NCBI GenBank assembly: GCA_902571865.1
Contig: CACGDO010000005.1
Location: forward strand, 65,486-129,485
Length of the DNA stretch: 64,000 bases
Direction: 5' to 3'
Source: an uncultured Alphaproteobacteria bacterium
GTDB lineage: Bacteria; Pseudomonadota; Alphaproteobacteria; HIMB59; GCA-002718135
Notes under the pieces: generated by a model
What the model was told of the DNA's origin: nothing
Database searches by the model: none
Seen by the model: only the letters and a program-made list of their open reading frames with translations
Translations under genes and position numbers: made by a program
In this document: piece after piece, positions 18,953-28,288 of the stretch
How the letters are laid out: each line of letters opens with the position of its first letter
Position numbering within the stretch: the stretch's first letter is position 1

Positions 18953-19852
18953 ATGAATCAAAAATTAAAATCATATACCGCCCAAACATATATAGCATAT
19001 GCACTAATTGCTCCTGCTGCTATTTATATAATTCTTATTGTTGCTTGGCCATTATTAGAAACAATTAGATTATCTTTTACAAATTCTAGTTTAGCAGGAG
19101 AAGATTATGTTGGGTTAGAAAATTATCAAAAAATGTTTTCTAGTAAAAAATTTAATGGAATAGTGACCAGAACATTTGTTTGGATGTTTTTTTCAGTCTC
19201 TTTAAAACTTATCATTGGTTTAATTGGAGCTGTTTTACTTAATGCTAATTTAAAAGGAAGATCAATTTTCAGGGTACTTGTAATGCCTCCATGGGTAGTT
19301 CCAATTGCAATTGGTATGCTTGGCTGGTTATGGTTATATAACGGGTATTTTGGAATTATCGCAGGTGTAGGTATGCGAACTGGTATTTTGGACGGTCCTT
19401 TTGGATTTCTTGCTTACAAACAAAGTGCCTTTATTTCTACAATCATTGCCGATGTTTGGGTTGGAACACCAATGGTAACCGTTTTCTTTCTAGCTGCAAT
19501 GCAGGGTGTGCCAAGAGATTTATATGAAGCTGCTTATTGTGATGGCGCTTCAAGATGGGATAGATTTTTTAAAATTACATTACCTCAAATCACTCCAGTA
19601 ATTATTACAATGTCATTATTATCTGCTATTTGGACATTCAACTCATTTGAAATAATTTGGATATTGACTGAAGGTGGGCCAAGAGGTTCTACAACTACAT
19701 TAATTATCGACACCTATAAACAAGCATTAGGAAATTATAAATTTGGAAGAGGTGCTGCTAGAGCCGTAGTCGTAATGATTTTACTAATGTTATTTGCAGG
19801 ATTTTACTTAGCTTTACTTGCTAGAATTAATAAGAAAATTTCTCATGAATAA
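18953..19852 (+). CDS. ABC sugar permease, MalF/UgpA type
   Basis: Membrane subunit of a CUT1-family carbohydrate importer, 299 aa, with six predicted membrane segments (first at about residues 15-37). The EAA loop is YEAAYCDGASRWDRFFKITLPQITP near residue 198, the canonical ATPase-docking motif. It starts 5 nt after the Gfo/Idh gene, and its 3' end overlaps the next permease by 8 nt. Its partners would be one or both of the duplicated MalG-like permeases, the binding protein at 21601 and an ATPase encoded elsewhere. Substrate inferred to be an amino-sugar oligosaccharide from neighbours. Confidence 0.9.
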   Translation: MNQKLKSYTAQTYIAYALIAPAAIYIILIVAWPLLETIRLSFTNSSLAGEDYVGLENYQKMFSSKKFNGIVTRTFVWMFFSVSLKLIIGLIGAVLLNANLKGRSIFRVLVMPPWVVPIAIGMLGWLWLYNGYFGIIAGVGMRTGILDGPFGFLAYKQSAFISTIIADVWVGTPMVTVFFLAAMQGVPRDLYEAAYCDGASRWDRFFKITLPQITPVIITMSLLSAIWTFNSFEIIWILTEGGPRGSTTTLIIDTYKQALGNYKFGRGAARAVVVMILLMLFAGFYLALLARINKKISHE

Positions 19853-20684
19853 ATATAATCCTTTTGAAAAAATATTGATCTATTTTGGCATCTTTGTCTT
19901 CATGACTTTTATTCTTTTGCCTTTTATTGAAATGTTTTATGCATCGCTTCGTCCCTTAGATCATTTATTTAGATCTCCATACCAATTTTATTCAGATGAT
20001 TTATCTTTTTGGGCTTATCAAGAAATGTGGAATACGGTACCAATGCTAGGAAGATATATCTTTAATAGTTTTTTTCTGGCTTCCTGCGTTGCTATACTAA
20101 CTCTTATATTTGTTATTCCTGCAGCTTACGCATACGCACGTTTTAAATTTCCAGCTAAGAATACGAGCTTATACATACTCTTAGCAATTAATATGTTTTC
20201 AGGAGCAGTAATTTTAATACCTTTATACAAATTGTTAAGGACTTTAGGTTTATTAAATAGTTATCAATCTATGATAATTCCTGGTGTTGCTTTTTTAATA
20301 CCAACTGCAATTTGGTTGCTAAAATCTTACTTTGAGAAAATACCAATAGATTTAGAAGAGGCAGCTTTTGTTGACGGGGCTTCAAGAGTACAAATACTCA
20401 GACATATCATAGCTCCTTTAAGTACACCTGGCTTAGTTGTAGTTGGTATTTATGCATTCATAGGCGCATATGCTCAACAATTCTTATTTGCGATTACATT
20501 TAATCAGAAAAAAGAATACATGCCAATTCCAACAGGGTTATATGAATTTATAGGATATCAAAGCGTTAAATGGAATGAAATGATGGCAGCAGCCTTAGTA
20601 GGGATGTTGCCTGTTTTATTATTATTTGTATTTTTACAAAAGTATATTGTAGAGGGGCTTACTGCTGGTGCGGTAAAAAACTAA
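19845..20684 (+). CDS. ABC sugar permease, MalG type, copy 1 of tandem pair
   Basis: MalG/UgpE-type membrane subunit, 279 aa. The track starts at TTG 19818, but ATG 19845 gives an 8-nt overlap with the previous gene and exactly the same length and N terminus (MNKYN) as the next gene, so I use it. The EAA loop is LEEAAFVDGASRVQILRHIIAPLSTPG, and the C-terminal GLTAGAVKN is typical of CUT1 permeases. It is about 87% identical by hand count to the following gene. Having two MalG-type genes beside one MalF-type gene is unusual; each may pair with the same MalF subunit. Confidence 0.9.
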   Translation: MNKYNPFEKILIYFGIFVFMTFILLPFIEMFYASLRPLDHLFRSPYQFYSDDLSFWAYQEMWNTVPMLGRYIFNSFFLASCVAILTLIFVIPAAYAYARFKFPAKNTSLYILLAINMFSGAVILIPLYKLLRTLGLLNSYQSMIIPGVAFLIPTAIWLLKSYFEKIPIDLEEAAFVDGASRVQILRHIIAPLSTPGLVVVGIYAFIGAYAQQFLFAITFNQKKEYMPIPTGLYEFIGYQSVKWNEMMAAALVGMLPVLLLFVFLQKYIVEGLTAGAVKN

Positions 20685-20685
20685 A

Positions 20686-21525
20686 TTGGATAAATATAAT
20701 ATATACGAAAAGATATTATTATATTCAGGAATACTAGTCTTTATGATTTTTATTCTTTTGCCTTTTGTCGAAATGTTTTATGCATCGCTTCGACCTTTAG
20801 ATCATTTATTTAGATCTCCTTATCAATTTTATTCAGATGATTTATCTTTTTGGGCTTATCGAGAAATGTGGAATACAGTACCAATGCTTCCACGATATAT
20901 TTTTAACAGTTTTTTTCTTGCCTCAGTAACTTCTATAATTACTTTGCTTTTTGTAATTCCAGCAGCTTACTCTTACGCACGTTTTAAATTTCCTTTTAAA
21001 AATTCTTCACTCTATATTTTATTAGCAATTAATATGTTTTCAGGCGCAGTTTTATTAATACCTCTTTATAAAGTATTAAGAACATTTGGTTTGCTAAATA
21101 CGTATCAAGCTATGATAGTTCCTGGTGTTGCTTTTTTAATACCAACTGCAATTTGGCTGCTAAAGTCTTACTTTGAAAAAATACCAATAGATTTAGAGGA
21201 GGCGGCTTTTGTTGACGGGGCTTCAAGAGTACAAATACTCAGACATATCATAGCTCCTCTTAGTACGCCCGGTCTGGTAGTTGTTGGGATATATGCTTTT
21301 ATAGGATCTTACGCTCAACAATTCTTATTTGCGATCACATTTAACCAGAAAAAAGAATATATGCCTATCCCTTCGGGACTTTATGAATTTATAGGATACA
21401 CAACAGTCAAATGGAATGAAATGATGGCAGCTTCTCTTGTTGGGATAGCACCTGTCTTAATTATTTTTCTTTTTTTACAGAAATATATCGTTGCTGGATT
21501 GACTTCCGGGGCAGTAAAAAACTAG
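20686..21525 (+). CDS. ABC sugar permease, MalG type, copy 2 of tandem pair
   Basis: Near-duplicate of the preceding permease, 279 aa, starting at TTG 20686 one base after its stop. No ATG is available, and MDKYN aligns with the MNKYN start of copy 1, supporting the TTG. The middle of the protein, from IPGVAFLIPTAIW through the EAA loop, is almost unchanged. Differences gather in membrane segment 1, segment 2 and the last segment. A 54-nt stretch is identical to copy 1 at the same offset, while flanking codons differ at synonymous sites, which hints at gene conversion. It is followed after 75 nt by the binding-protein gene. Confidence 0.88.
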   Translation: MDKYNIYEKILLYSGILVFMIFILLPFVEMFYASLRPLDHLFRSPYQFYSDDLSFWAYREMWNTVPMLPRYIFNSFFLASVTSIITLLFVIPAAYSYARFKFPFKNSSLYILLAINMFSGAVLLIPLYKVLRTFGLLNTYQAMIVPGVAFLIPTAIWLLKSYFEKIPIDLEEAAFVDGASRVQILRHIIAPLSTPGLVVVGIYAFIGSYAQQFLFAITFNQKKEYMPIPSGLYEFIGYTTVKWNEMMAASLVGIAPVLIIFLFLQKYIVAGLTSGAVKN

Positions 21526-21600
21526 AGAAATATCCAAAAACTAACTTGCTTCATAGAGCCTGTTAATGTTATCTCTTTTCTATATTTAAATGGAGGAAAT

Positions 21601-22812
21601 ATGACTTTCAAAAAACTATCTTCATTTCTTACAATAGCTATACTTTCACTAGTTGGTTTTAAAACTTATGCTGCTGAAGTACACGGAGTATTCTGTGGCG
21701 GTGAGCTTCGACCAAACTATGTTGAAATAGCTGATAAGTACATGGAAGACAATCCTGGAGTTACTGTAACTCTAGAAGCTGTTCCCTGGGGAACATGTCA
21801 GGATAAAGTAATCAATCTTGCAATTGCAGGTGATCCCGTTGCATTTTCATATGTTGGATCAAGAACTCTAAAAGGTCTTGCAGAAAACGGACATATTTTA
21901 GAAACAAATATTCCTGCTTCACAAAAAGCAATGTATCAACCAGGTATCCTAAACACAGTTACACACATGGGTAAAACTTGGGGCTTCCCTCATGCATTTT
22001 CAACTAAAGCTCTTTTCATGAATTGTGGTCTTTTAGAAAAAGCAGGCGTTGCATGTGAAGGTCCTCAAAGTTGGGATGAATTATACTCAATGGCTGAAGC
22101 TGTAACAAAAAATGTTGATGGAGCGGCAGGAATTGGACTAGCTGGTAAAGATTTTGATAATACTATGCACCAATTCTTAAACTACCTATACAGTAATGGG
22201 GGACAAGTTATTGATCCAATGACAAACGAAATAACTTTAAATTCATCTAATACTGTTGAAACATTAGAGTTTTATGGAAAGTTAGCAAACGTTGCTCAGG
22301 AAGGTCCTTTAGCTTGGGAGAGATCTCAGTTAACAGAACTATTTAATGACGAAAAAATTGCTATGTATATTAATGGACCTTGGGGTAGAGGTCAGCATAA
22401 GGAAGGTCTAGATGTTAAAACAGTTAGAATTCCAGCTGGACCACAAGGAAGCCAAGGTACACTTTTAATTACTGATAGTGTTGCAGTTTTCTCAAACACA
22501 GGTGTTGAAAAAGAAGCAATGGAATTAGCTAGCATAATCACATCAGGTGATTCTCAATACAGTCTTGATACTGATTGGGGTTTAACACCAATTATGCAAT
22601 ATCCTCAAATTGGAAATGAAGCTCCATACAATGAAGATTATTGGATGATGTTTATTGATTCTATTGGCGATGGTGGACCAGAGCCACTATTTGTAGACTA
22701 CAAAGCTTTTCAAACTGTTATGAACTCTATGATCCAAGGCGCAATTCTTGGTGAAGGAGATGCTGCAGATTTAGTAGCTGAAGCTGCTGAAGAGCTAGAA
22801 GAATACAAATAA
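21601..22812 (+). CDS. ABC sugar-binding protein, extracellular solute-binding family 1
   Basis: Periplasmic binding protein of a CUT1 importer, 403 aa. The signal peptide spans about residues 1-24 (MTFKKLSSFLTIAILSLVGF, then TYAAEV with an A-x-A-like site). The mature part starts with EVHGVFCGGELRPNYVEIADKYM, and hinge motifs such as MYINGPWGRGQHK and DSVAVFSNTGVEKEAMEL are typical of family 1. A strong Shine-Dalgarno (GGAGG) lies 5-6 nt before ATG. The 75-nt gap upstream, unlike the tight gaps before it, suggests its own promoter or mRNA processing. A perfect hairpin follows the stop codon. It probably binds the glycan handled by the GH20 enzyme. Confidence 0.9.
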   Translation: MTFKKLSSFLTIAILSLVGFKTYAAEVHGVFCGGELRPNYVEIADKYMEDNPGVTVTLEAVPWGTCQDKVINLAIAGDPVAFSYVGSRTLKGLAENGHILETNIPASQKAMYQPGILNTVTHMGKTWGFPHAFSTKALFMNCGLLEKAGVACEGPQSWDELYSMAEAVTKNVDGAAGIGLAGKDFDNTMHQFLNYLYSNGGQVIDPMTNEITLNSSNTVETLEFYGKLANVAQEGPLAWERSQLTELFNDEKIAMYINGPWGRGQHKEGLDVKTVRIPAGPQGSQGTLLITDSVAVFSNTGVEKEAMELASIITSGDSQYSLDTDWGLTPIMQYPQIGNEAPYNEDYWMMFIDSIGDGGPEPLFVDYKAFQTVMNSMIQGAILGEGDAADLVAEAAEELEEYK

Positions 22813-22823
22813 TCATAATTTAT

Positions 22824-22848
22824 TACTGGGGCAAACATTGCCCCAGTA
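22824..22848 (+). promoter_or_regulatory. Intercistronic hairpin after binding-protein gene
   Basis: Perfect 11-bp inverted repeat TACTGGGGCAA / TTGCCCCAGTA with a 3-nt loop, 11 nt after the binding-protein stop. It is not followed by a T run, so it is more likely an mRNA 3'-end protector or partial attenuator than a full terminator. Similar hairpins follow all other binding-protein genes here. Confidence 0.75.
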
Positions 22849-22864
22849 CTCAGTAAAAATTCAA

Positions 22865-23593
22865 ATGAGTAAATTAACAAGATCTTATTCCTCAAAAATT
22901 AATTCTATTTTAAAGAAGATTTTAAAAGAAGAAGAAAAAAAATTCTTACAGTGTGCTAAGTTAATTAGTAAATCATATAAAAAGGGTGGGCAGTTATATA
23001 TTTTTGGAACTGGACACTCTAGATTACTTGGAGAAGAGTCATTTCACAGAGCAGGAGGTTTTGCTGCAGCATGCCCAATAAGAGATGATGATCTTAGTTT
23101 TAAAAAAGGAGCACGAAAAGCTACGGCTTTAGAAAGAACTCCAAATATTGCAAAAAAAGCTCTAGCTAAATATAAAATTACTAGCAAAGATATTTTGATG
23201 ATTGTATCTAATTCAGGTGTGAATCACGCACCAGTTGAAGCAGCTTTGATTGCTAAGAAAAAGAAAATAAAAACTATTTCACTAACATCTGTAAAGTATT
23301 CTAAACAGGCTCCTTTATCTAAATTGAATAAACGATTATTTGAAATAACAGATATATTCATTGATAATAAAATTCCACCTGGTGATGCGATTATTAATAT
23401 TAAAGATAATATGGTTGGTCCAGCTTCAACAATCACAGGATCTTTTATTTTAAATTCAATTTTAATTGAAGTTGCCAATATATTAAAAAATGAAAAAGTA
23501 TTTCCATTCTACATCAGTGTAAATATGCCAAATGCTAAAAAAAATAACGATAAATTAGAAAAAAAATTTAGTAAGATTAATCCTCATTTATAA
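22865..23593 (+). CDS. SIS-domain sugar-phosphate isomerase-like protein
   Basis: SIS-fold protein, 242 aa from ATG 22865. The track start (TTG 22838) lies inside the hairpin loop and arm and is unlikely. Sugar-phosphate binding motifs are IFGTGHSRLLGEE near residue 50 and the serine-rich IVSNSGVNHAPVEAA near 122, as in the UPF0309/YckX-like group of SIS proteins. It follows the binding-protein gene and precedes a ROK kinase, so it should act on a phosphorylated amino sugar or on a sugar etherase or epimerase step. It differs from the second SIS protein at 25648, which is the more likely deaminase. Confidence 0.75.
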   Translation: MSKLTRSYSSKINSILKKILKEEEKKFLQCAKLISKSYKKGGQLYIFGTGHSRLLGEESFHRAGGFAAACPIRDDDLSFKKGARKATALERTPNIAKKALAKYKITSKDILMIVSNSGVNHAPVEAALIAKKKKIKTISLTSVKYSKQAPLSKLNKRLFEITDIFIDNKIPPGDAIINIKDNMVGPASTITGSFILNSILIEVANILKNEKVFPFYISVNMPNAKKNNDKLEKKFSKINPHL

Positions 23594-23662
23594 AATAACG
23601 AAATATATTTAAGAAAAAAAATTGATATATAAAAAGTTTAACAACTAACTAAATATTTTTAG

Positions 23663-24556
23663 ATGAAAATTATTAAAAAATATATTGTAACTATAGATTT
23701 AGGTGGAACTAAAACAAATATTGGCTTTTTTAGAAATGGAAAATTAGTTCAAAATACTAAACTCCTGACACAAAAATATGGCCCTGATAATATTGATATA
23801 ATTTCTGAAATTTTGATTAATTCAAAAAAAAATATTTCTTCAATTTGTCTGTCACTTACTGGTTTAGTTACCAGTAAAGGCTTATGGAATCCTATTAATA
23901 AGAAAGTACTTGGGAATTTTAAAAATTACCCAGTAGTTAAAGTTTTAAAAAAAAGATTTAGTATTCCAGTTTATGCACTAGGCGATACCCAAGCAGCTGC
24001 TTTGGGAGAAATGCATTATGGTAATGGTAAAAATTTGCAAAATTTCTTTTACTTAACAGTATCCACTGGAATAGGAGGTAGTATCATTTATAATCAAAAT
24101 CTATTTGATAACAAAATATCAGATATTGGGTCTATTGGTCATAATGTGATAAAATATAATGGAAAACTTTGTGGTTGTGGTAAAAAGGGGTGTTTAGAAG
24201 CGTATTCATCAGGGACTGCTCTAATCAAGCAGAACAAAATTAAAAAATGTTATAATACGAGAGATCTTTTAACAAAATATAAAAACAATTTGCAAACAAA
24301 AAGAATAGTAAATGAGGCTACATCAATGATTGCTCAAAGTATTTTGAATATTAATTTATTGCTTAGAATTAATTTTTTTATTATTGGGGGGAGTGTTGGT
24401 CTTAATCCATTTTTTTATAATTCGATAAAAAATAATTTAACAAAATCTATACCTCCAGTAAAAATTCAAAAAGCTAAATTAAAATCTAAAGCTGAATTAT
24501 ATGGATGTTTTATATACATACATAAAAAACTTTTTTTAAAGAAATCTAATATTTAA
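23663..24556 (+). CDS. ROK-family sugar kinase, probable N-acetylglucosamine kinase
   Basis: ROK kinase, 297 aa. The ATP phosphate-1 motif VTIDLGGTKTNIGFF lies at the N terminus, the SLTGLVTSKGLWNP and ALGDTQAAALGEMHYG regions follow, and VSTGIGGSIIYN is the phosphate-2 motif. The zinc-binding segment CGCGKKGCLEAYSSG is intact, preceded by SIGHNVIKY holding the substrate His. It lies directly before nagA (7 nt). It would phosphorylate imported GlcNAc (or ManNAc) at C6, feeding NagA. A 69-nt gap upstream shows no clear promoter. Confidence 0.85.
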   Translation: MKIIKKYIVTIDLGGTKTNIGFFRNGKLVQNTKLLTQKYGPDNIDIISEILINSKKNISSICLSLTGLVTSKGLWNPINKKVLGNFKNYPVVKVLKKRFSIPVYALGDTQAAALGEMHYGNGKNLQNFFYLTVSTGIGGSIIYNQNLFDNKISDIGSIGHNVIKYNGKLCGCGKKGCLEAYSSGTALIKQNKIKKCYNTRDLLTKYKNNLQTKRIVNEATSMIAQSILNINLLLRINFFIIGGSVGLNPFFYNSIKNNLTKSIPPVKIQKAKLKSKAELYGCFIYIHKKLFLKKSNI

Positions 24557-24563
24557 TTCATTA

Positions 24564-25655
24564 ATGAATAATAAAAATAAAATTACTGGTAAGATAATAA
24601 ATCATAACTCATCTTTTATAGGTGAAATTTATTTTGATGAAAATATTATTGATATAAAAAAAAATAAATCTGATGATTTTGAAAACATCATAGTGCCTGG
24701 CTTCATTGATCTGCATTGCCATGGTGGGAATGGTTTTGATATTATGGAAGGATCAAGCTCAATAGTAGAAATGTCAAAATACCATTTAAAACATGGAACT
24801 ACATCAATTATGCCAACCACTTGGACCAATACACTAGAAAATACTATTTCTGCTTTAGAAAATTTTAATAATATAAAAAGTGATAATCCACATATTCTGG
24901 GTGTTCATTTAGAGGGTCCTTTTATTAATCCAAAAAAACTTGGTGCACAGCCCAACTTAACACAAATGCCATCTTTAGAATTTATCAATAAAATTATTGA
25001 GGTTGCTGATGTTAAAATTATGACATTAGCTCCAGAAGTTGATGGGATGCAAAAATTTATAAATGACTTAGTAAGTCTAAATATTAAGGTTCAATTTGGT
25101 CACACTTTAGCAGATTTTACTTGCTGTGAAAAAATTATGAAAGATTATGAAATAGGTTTTACACACCTTTATAATGCTATGTCTGGAAATGATCACAGAT
25201 CCCCAGGAGTATTATCAGCTGCTCTTTCAAAGGGAAATTTTGCTGAAATAATTTGTGATAATATCCATGTAAGTAAACAGGCAATAAAAATAGCGCATAA
25301 ATGCATTTCTGGTTTATATGCAATTACTGATTCAATTAGTGCTAGCGGCCTAAATGATGGAGAATATAATTTTGCCAACAATAAAATTAAAAAAGAAAAA
25401 AATTCAGTTAAAATTATATCTGATGGAACTTTAGCAGGTAGTATTGTAACTATGGATCAAACTTTTAAAAATTTAATATCAATGGACTTTTCATTAGAAG
25501 AAGCAGTAAGTTTAACAAGTTACAATGCATCAAGATATCTTGAATTGAATAATGTTGGTGTAATCGATAAAAATTATATTAGCAATTTCGTGGTCTTAGA
25601 TAAAAAATTCAACCTTAAAGAAGTATATTTAAATGGGAAAAAAATTGATGCCTAA
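24564..25655 (+). CDS. nagA: N-acetylglucosamine-6-phosphate deacetylase
   Basis: Amidohydrolase-superfamily NagA, 363 aa. The HxH-type motif reads IVPGFIDLHCHGGNGFDIMEG near residue 45. The metal-ligand Glu is in LGVHLEGPFINPKKLGAQP, His residues in VQFGHTLADF and FTHLYNAMSG, and the catalytic Asp in YAITDSISASG. It removes acetate from GlcNAc-6-P to give glucosamine-6-P in the cytoplasm. It overlaps the downstream SIS-deaminase gene, so the ROK-NagA-SIS genes are translationally linked. Clear family match. Confidence 0.93.
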   Translation: MNNKNKITGKIINHNSSFIGEIYFDENIIDIKKNKSDDFENIIVPGFIDLHCHGGNGFDIMEGSSSIVEMSKYHLKHGTTSIMPTTWTNTLENTISALENFNNIKSDNPHILGVHLEGPFINPKKLGAQPNLTQMPSLEFINKIIEVADVKIMTLAPEVDGMQKFINDLVSLNIKVQFGHTLADFTCCEKIMKDYEIGFTHLYNAMSGNDHRSPGVLSAALSKGNFAEIICDNIHVSKQAIKIAHKCISGLYAITDSISASGLNDGEYNFANNKIKKEKNSVKIISDGTLAGSIVTMDQTFKNLISMDFSLEEAVSLTSYNASRYLELNNVGVIDKNYISNFVVLDKKFNLKEVYLNGKKIDA

Positions 25656-26670
25656 TTCACTTGTTTTATCTGAAGCATTATCAATACCAGAAAAAATAAA
25701 TAAATTTATTTTAAATGATAACAATAAATATCAAGAAATATCAAATTTAATATCATTAAAAAAAATTGATTATGTAGTAACTGTGGCAAGAGGTACTTCA
25801 GATTGTGCTGCTCTTTATTTATCTTATATGTTTGCAAAATATTTAGGCTTACCAACATACAGCATGCCTCCATCTATTATAACTTTAGAAGAATCAAAAT
25901 TTGATTTTTCTAGAGCATTAGTTTTCATTATTTCTCAATCTGGAAAAAGTGAAGATTTAGTTGAATGTCATAAAATGGTACAAAAAATGGGAGCAAAGAC
26001 GATATTAATAAGTAATAATTTAAATAGCCCTATTATAAAAACATCCAATTATTTTTTTGATATAAATGCTGGGGAAGAAAAAAGTGTTGCAGCAACAAAA
26101 ACTTTTGTCTTGTCTTTATTGATAATTTTAAAACTTGTTTTTAACACTCTTAATAAAAAAGATATTAATAAACATATTGAAAAACTAAGTGATCATTTAA
26201 TTTTGGATAATCAAAATCAATGGAATCCAAATATATTAGATAAAACTATAAGTAATGGATATATAATTAGTAGGGGTGTTGGATATGCAATTTCTAATGA
26301 AATATCTCTAAAGTTTAAAGAATTATGTCAAGAAATGATAGAACCTTTTAGTAGTGCTGAGGTAATGCATGGACCGAAAAGCCTTATAGAAAACTCATTT
26401 AAGTTATTTACTTTATCGCTTAGAGATAAAAGTGGGATGATAGTGGCAAAAGATTCTACTCAAATTATCTCACTAACTAATCTTCACTATGAAATTACCT
26501 ATGATGAAAAATCGAATACAAAATTTAAATATAACACTAGTGAAATGATAGAGTTAGATCCAATAATAGTACTATCAAAATTTTATCCATGGATAATTAA
26601 TTACTCATTTGAAAAAGGATTAAACCCAGATAATCCTAGATATTTAACTAAAGTAACACAAACATTCTAA
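25648..26670 (+). CDS. SIS-domain glucosamine-6-phosphate deaminase/isomerase-like (NagB-II type)
   Basis: Double SIS-domain protein, 340 aa, resembling the isomerase half of GlmS without the glutaminase domain. The N terminus is SLVLSEALSIPEKI, the first sugar-phosphate site TVARGTSDCAALYL then ISQSGKSEDLVECHKM, the SVAATKTFVLSL block follows, and the second domain has GVGYAISNEISLKFKELCQEMIEPFSSAEVMHGP. The track starts at ATG 25633, but ATG 25648 (8-nt overlap with nagA) better matches the family N terminus. It would convert glucosamine-6-P to fructose-6-P and ammonia, replacing the unrelated NagB. It completes the amino-sugar route. Confidence 0.86.
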   Translation: MPNSLVLSEALSIPEKINKFILNDNNKYQEISNLISLKKIDYVVTVARGTSDCAALYLSYMFAKYLGLPTYSMPPSIITLEESKFDFSRALVFIISQSGKSEDLVECHKMVQKMGAKTILISNNLNSPIIKTSNYFFDINAGEEKSVAATKTFVLSLLIILKLVFNTLNKKDINKHIEKLSDHLILDNQNQWNPNILDKTISNGYIISRGVGYAISNEISLKFKELCQEMIEPFSSAEVMHGPKSLIENSFKLFTLSLRDKSGMIVAKDSTQIISLTNLHYEITYDEKSNTKFKYNTSEMIELDPIIVLSKFYPWIINYSFEKGLNPDNPRYLTKVTQTF

Positions 26671-26671
26671 T

Positions 26672-28285
26672 TTGAATAATATTGATATAGCAATTATTGG
26701 AGCAGGTTCTGCAGGAAGTATAATAGCAAATAAACTTCTGAGTAAAACTAATTTTAATATAATTCTTATTGAGGCTGGGCCTAAAGATAACAATCCTATC
26801 ATTGACGTTCCTCTTGGTTATGGAATGACATTTTATAATAAAAAAATTAATTGGAACTTCTACTCGGAAAAACAAGATAATTTATTCAATAGGCAAATAT
26901 ATTATCCGAGAGGTAAAGTTTTAGGTGGCTCTGGCTCAATAAATGCAATGGTCTATGCAAGAGGATTAGAAACAGATTATGAAAATTGGGGTAGCAATAA
27001 GGAATGGAGTTTTGAAAATATAAAAAAAGTATACAGTTCTATGGAGCAACAAATAAATCATGATAAAGAATTTCTTACAAAAGAAAAGATTCCAGTAAAT
27101 AATGTAAGTAAGCATCATCATTCAATTTTAGAATATTTTTTTAATGCTAGTAATGAAATTGGTATTAAAAAAAATACAAATTTAACTACATCAATCGAAA
27201 ATCAAGTAGGTCATTATAATATTAATACTTACAACGGTACTAGACATTCATCATCAAAAGTATTTTTAAAGCCTGTAATAAAAAATCCAAGACTTACAAT
27301 ATTAGACAATACTCAAGTTAAAAATTTAATAATTAAAGATAAAAAAATTACTGGTATTAAAATTCAAAATAAATCAATAGAACAAATCATACACTTATCT
27401 CATGGAGCAATTTTATGTTCTGGTTCTATAATGACACCTTATTTGTTAATGCATTCTGGTATTGGTGATAAAGAACATTTAAAAAAATTTGATAAAGAAA
27501 TAATAATTGATAATTCTAATGTTGGAAGCAATCTTCAGGATCATCTTGGGTTAGATTATTTATTTAAAACTCATCATCATTCACTAAATAAATCGTTAGG
27601 AACTTGGCCAGGCAGAATTACTTCCGTATTAAAATATATTTATAATAGGAAAGGACCATTATCACTAAGTATTAATCAGTCTGGGGGATATGTAAATTGG
27701 AATTCAAAACATCATTATCCCAACTTGCAGATATATTTCAATCCGTTGACTTATTCTATCACTCATAAAAATAAAAGACCTCTTCTAAAAACTGACAAAT
27801 TTAATGGTTTTATTATTGGTTATAATTCTTGTCGACCAAAAAGTTTGGGTAGGGTTGCATTGAACTCTCCAAATTTTGAAGATGCTCCATTAATTGATCC
27901 AAATTTTCTATCACATGAAGAAGATATATATGATGTTAAATGCGCAATTAATTTTTCTCAAGTTTTGGCGAATACAAATAGTATAAAAAAAATAAGAAAT
28001 GAAAGTGTTAAGCATGATCTTTTAAATGCTACTGAAGAAGAAATGATTGATCACTTTAAATCTAATGCAGTTTCTATATATCACCCTTGTGGTACTTGTA
28101 AAATGGATGAAGATCCTAAAAAGGGAGTTGTTTCTGAAAGATTAAAAGTTCATGGAATGGAGAATCTTTGGATTGCTGATGCATCTGTTTTTCCAAATAT
28201 TACTTCTGGCAATATAAATGCCCCTGTAATGATGCTTGCTAATCTTGGAAGTAAATTTATTATTGAGGATTTAAATAAGATTTAA
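26672..28285 (+). CDS. GMC-family FAD oxidoreductase (choline dehydrogenase-like)
   Basis: Glucose-methanol-choline oxidoreductase, 537 aa, from TTG 26672, one base after the previous stop; no ATG fits. The FAD-binding IAIIGAGSAGSIIANKLL is at the N terminus. GMC signature 1 appears as PRGKVLGGSGSINAMVYARG and signature 2 as GAILCSGSIMTPYLLMHSGIG. The C-terminal region has YHPCGTCKM and SGNINAPVMMLAN, containing the active-site His and Asn. It would oxidise an alcohol or sugar. Position between the amino-sugar genes and a sugar-acid dehydratase-like enzyme suggests a carbohydrate-derived substrate, but choline-like compounds are possible. Confidence 0.87.
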   Translation: MNNIDIAIIGAGSAGSIIANKLLSKTNFNIILIEAGPKDNNPIIDVPLGYGMTFYNKKINWNFYSEKQDNLFNRQIYYPRGKVLGGSGSINAMVYARGLETDYENWGSNKEWSFENIKKVYSSMEQQINHDKEFLTKEKIPVNNVSKHHHSILEYFFNASNEIGIKKNTNLTTSIENQVGHYNINTYNGTRHSSSKVFLKPVIKNPRLTILDNTQVKNLIIKDKKITGIKIQNKSIEQIIHLSHGAILCSGSIMTPYLLMHSGIGDKEHLKKFDKEIIIDNSNVGSNLQDHLGLDYLFKTHHHSLNKSLGTWPGRITSVLKYIYNRKGPLSLSINQSGGYVNWNSKHHYPNLQIYFNPLTYSITHKNKRPLLKTDKFNGFIIGYNSCRPKSLGRVALNSPNFEDAPLIDPNFLSHEEDIYDVKCAINFSQVLANTNSIKKIRNESVKHDLLNATEEEMIDHFKSNAVSIYHPCGTCKMDEDPKKGVVSERLKVHGMENLWIADASVFPNITSGNINAPVMMLANLGSKFIIEDLNKI

Positions 28286-28288
28286 TTT

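Larger units (their letters stand above)
19845..21525 (+). repeat. Tandem gene duplication of MalG-type permease
   Basis: Two 840-nt reading frames lie head to tail with a constant offset of 841 nt and no length change. Protein identity is about 87% by manual comparison. DNA identity is patchy: 20364-20417 equals 21205-21258 exactly over 54 nt, whereas other parts differ often at third positions. The pattern fits an old duplication with later local gene conversion. Confidence 0.85.
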
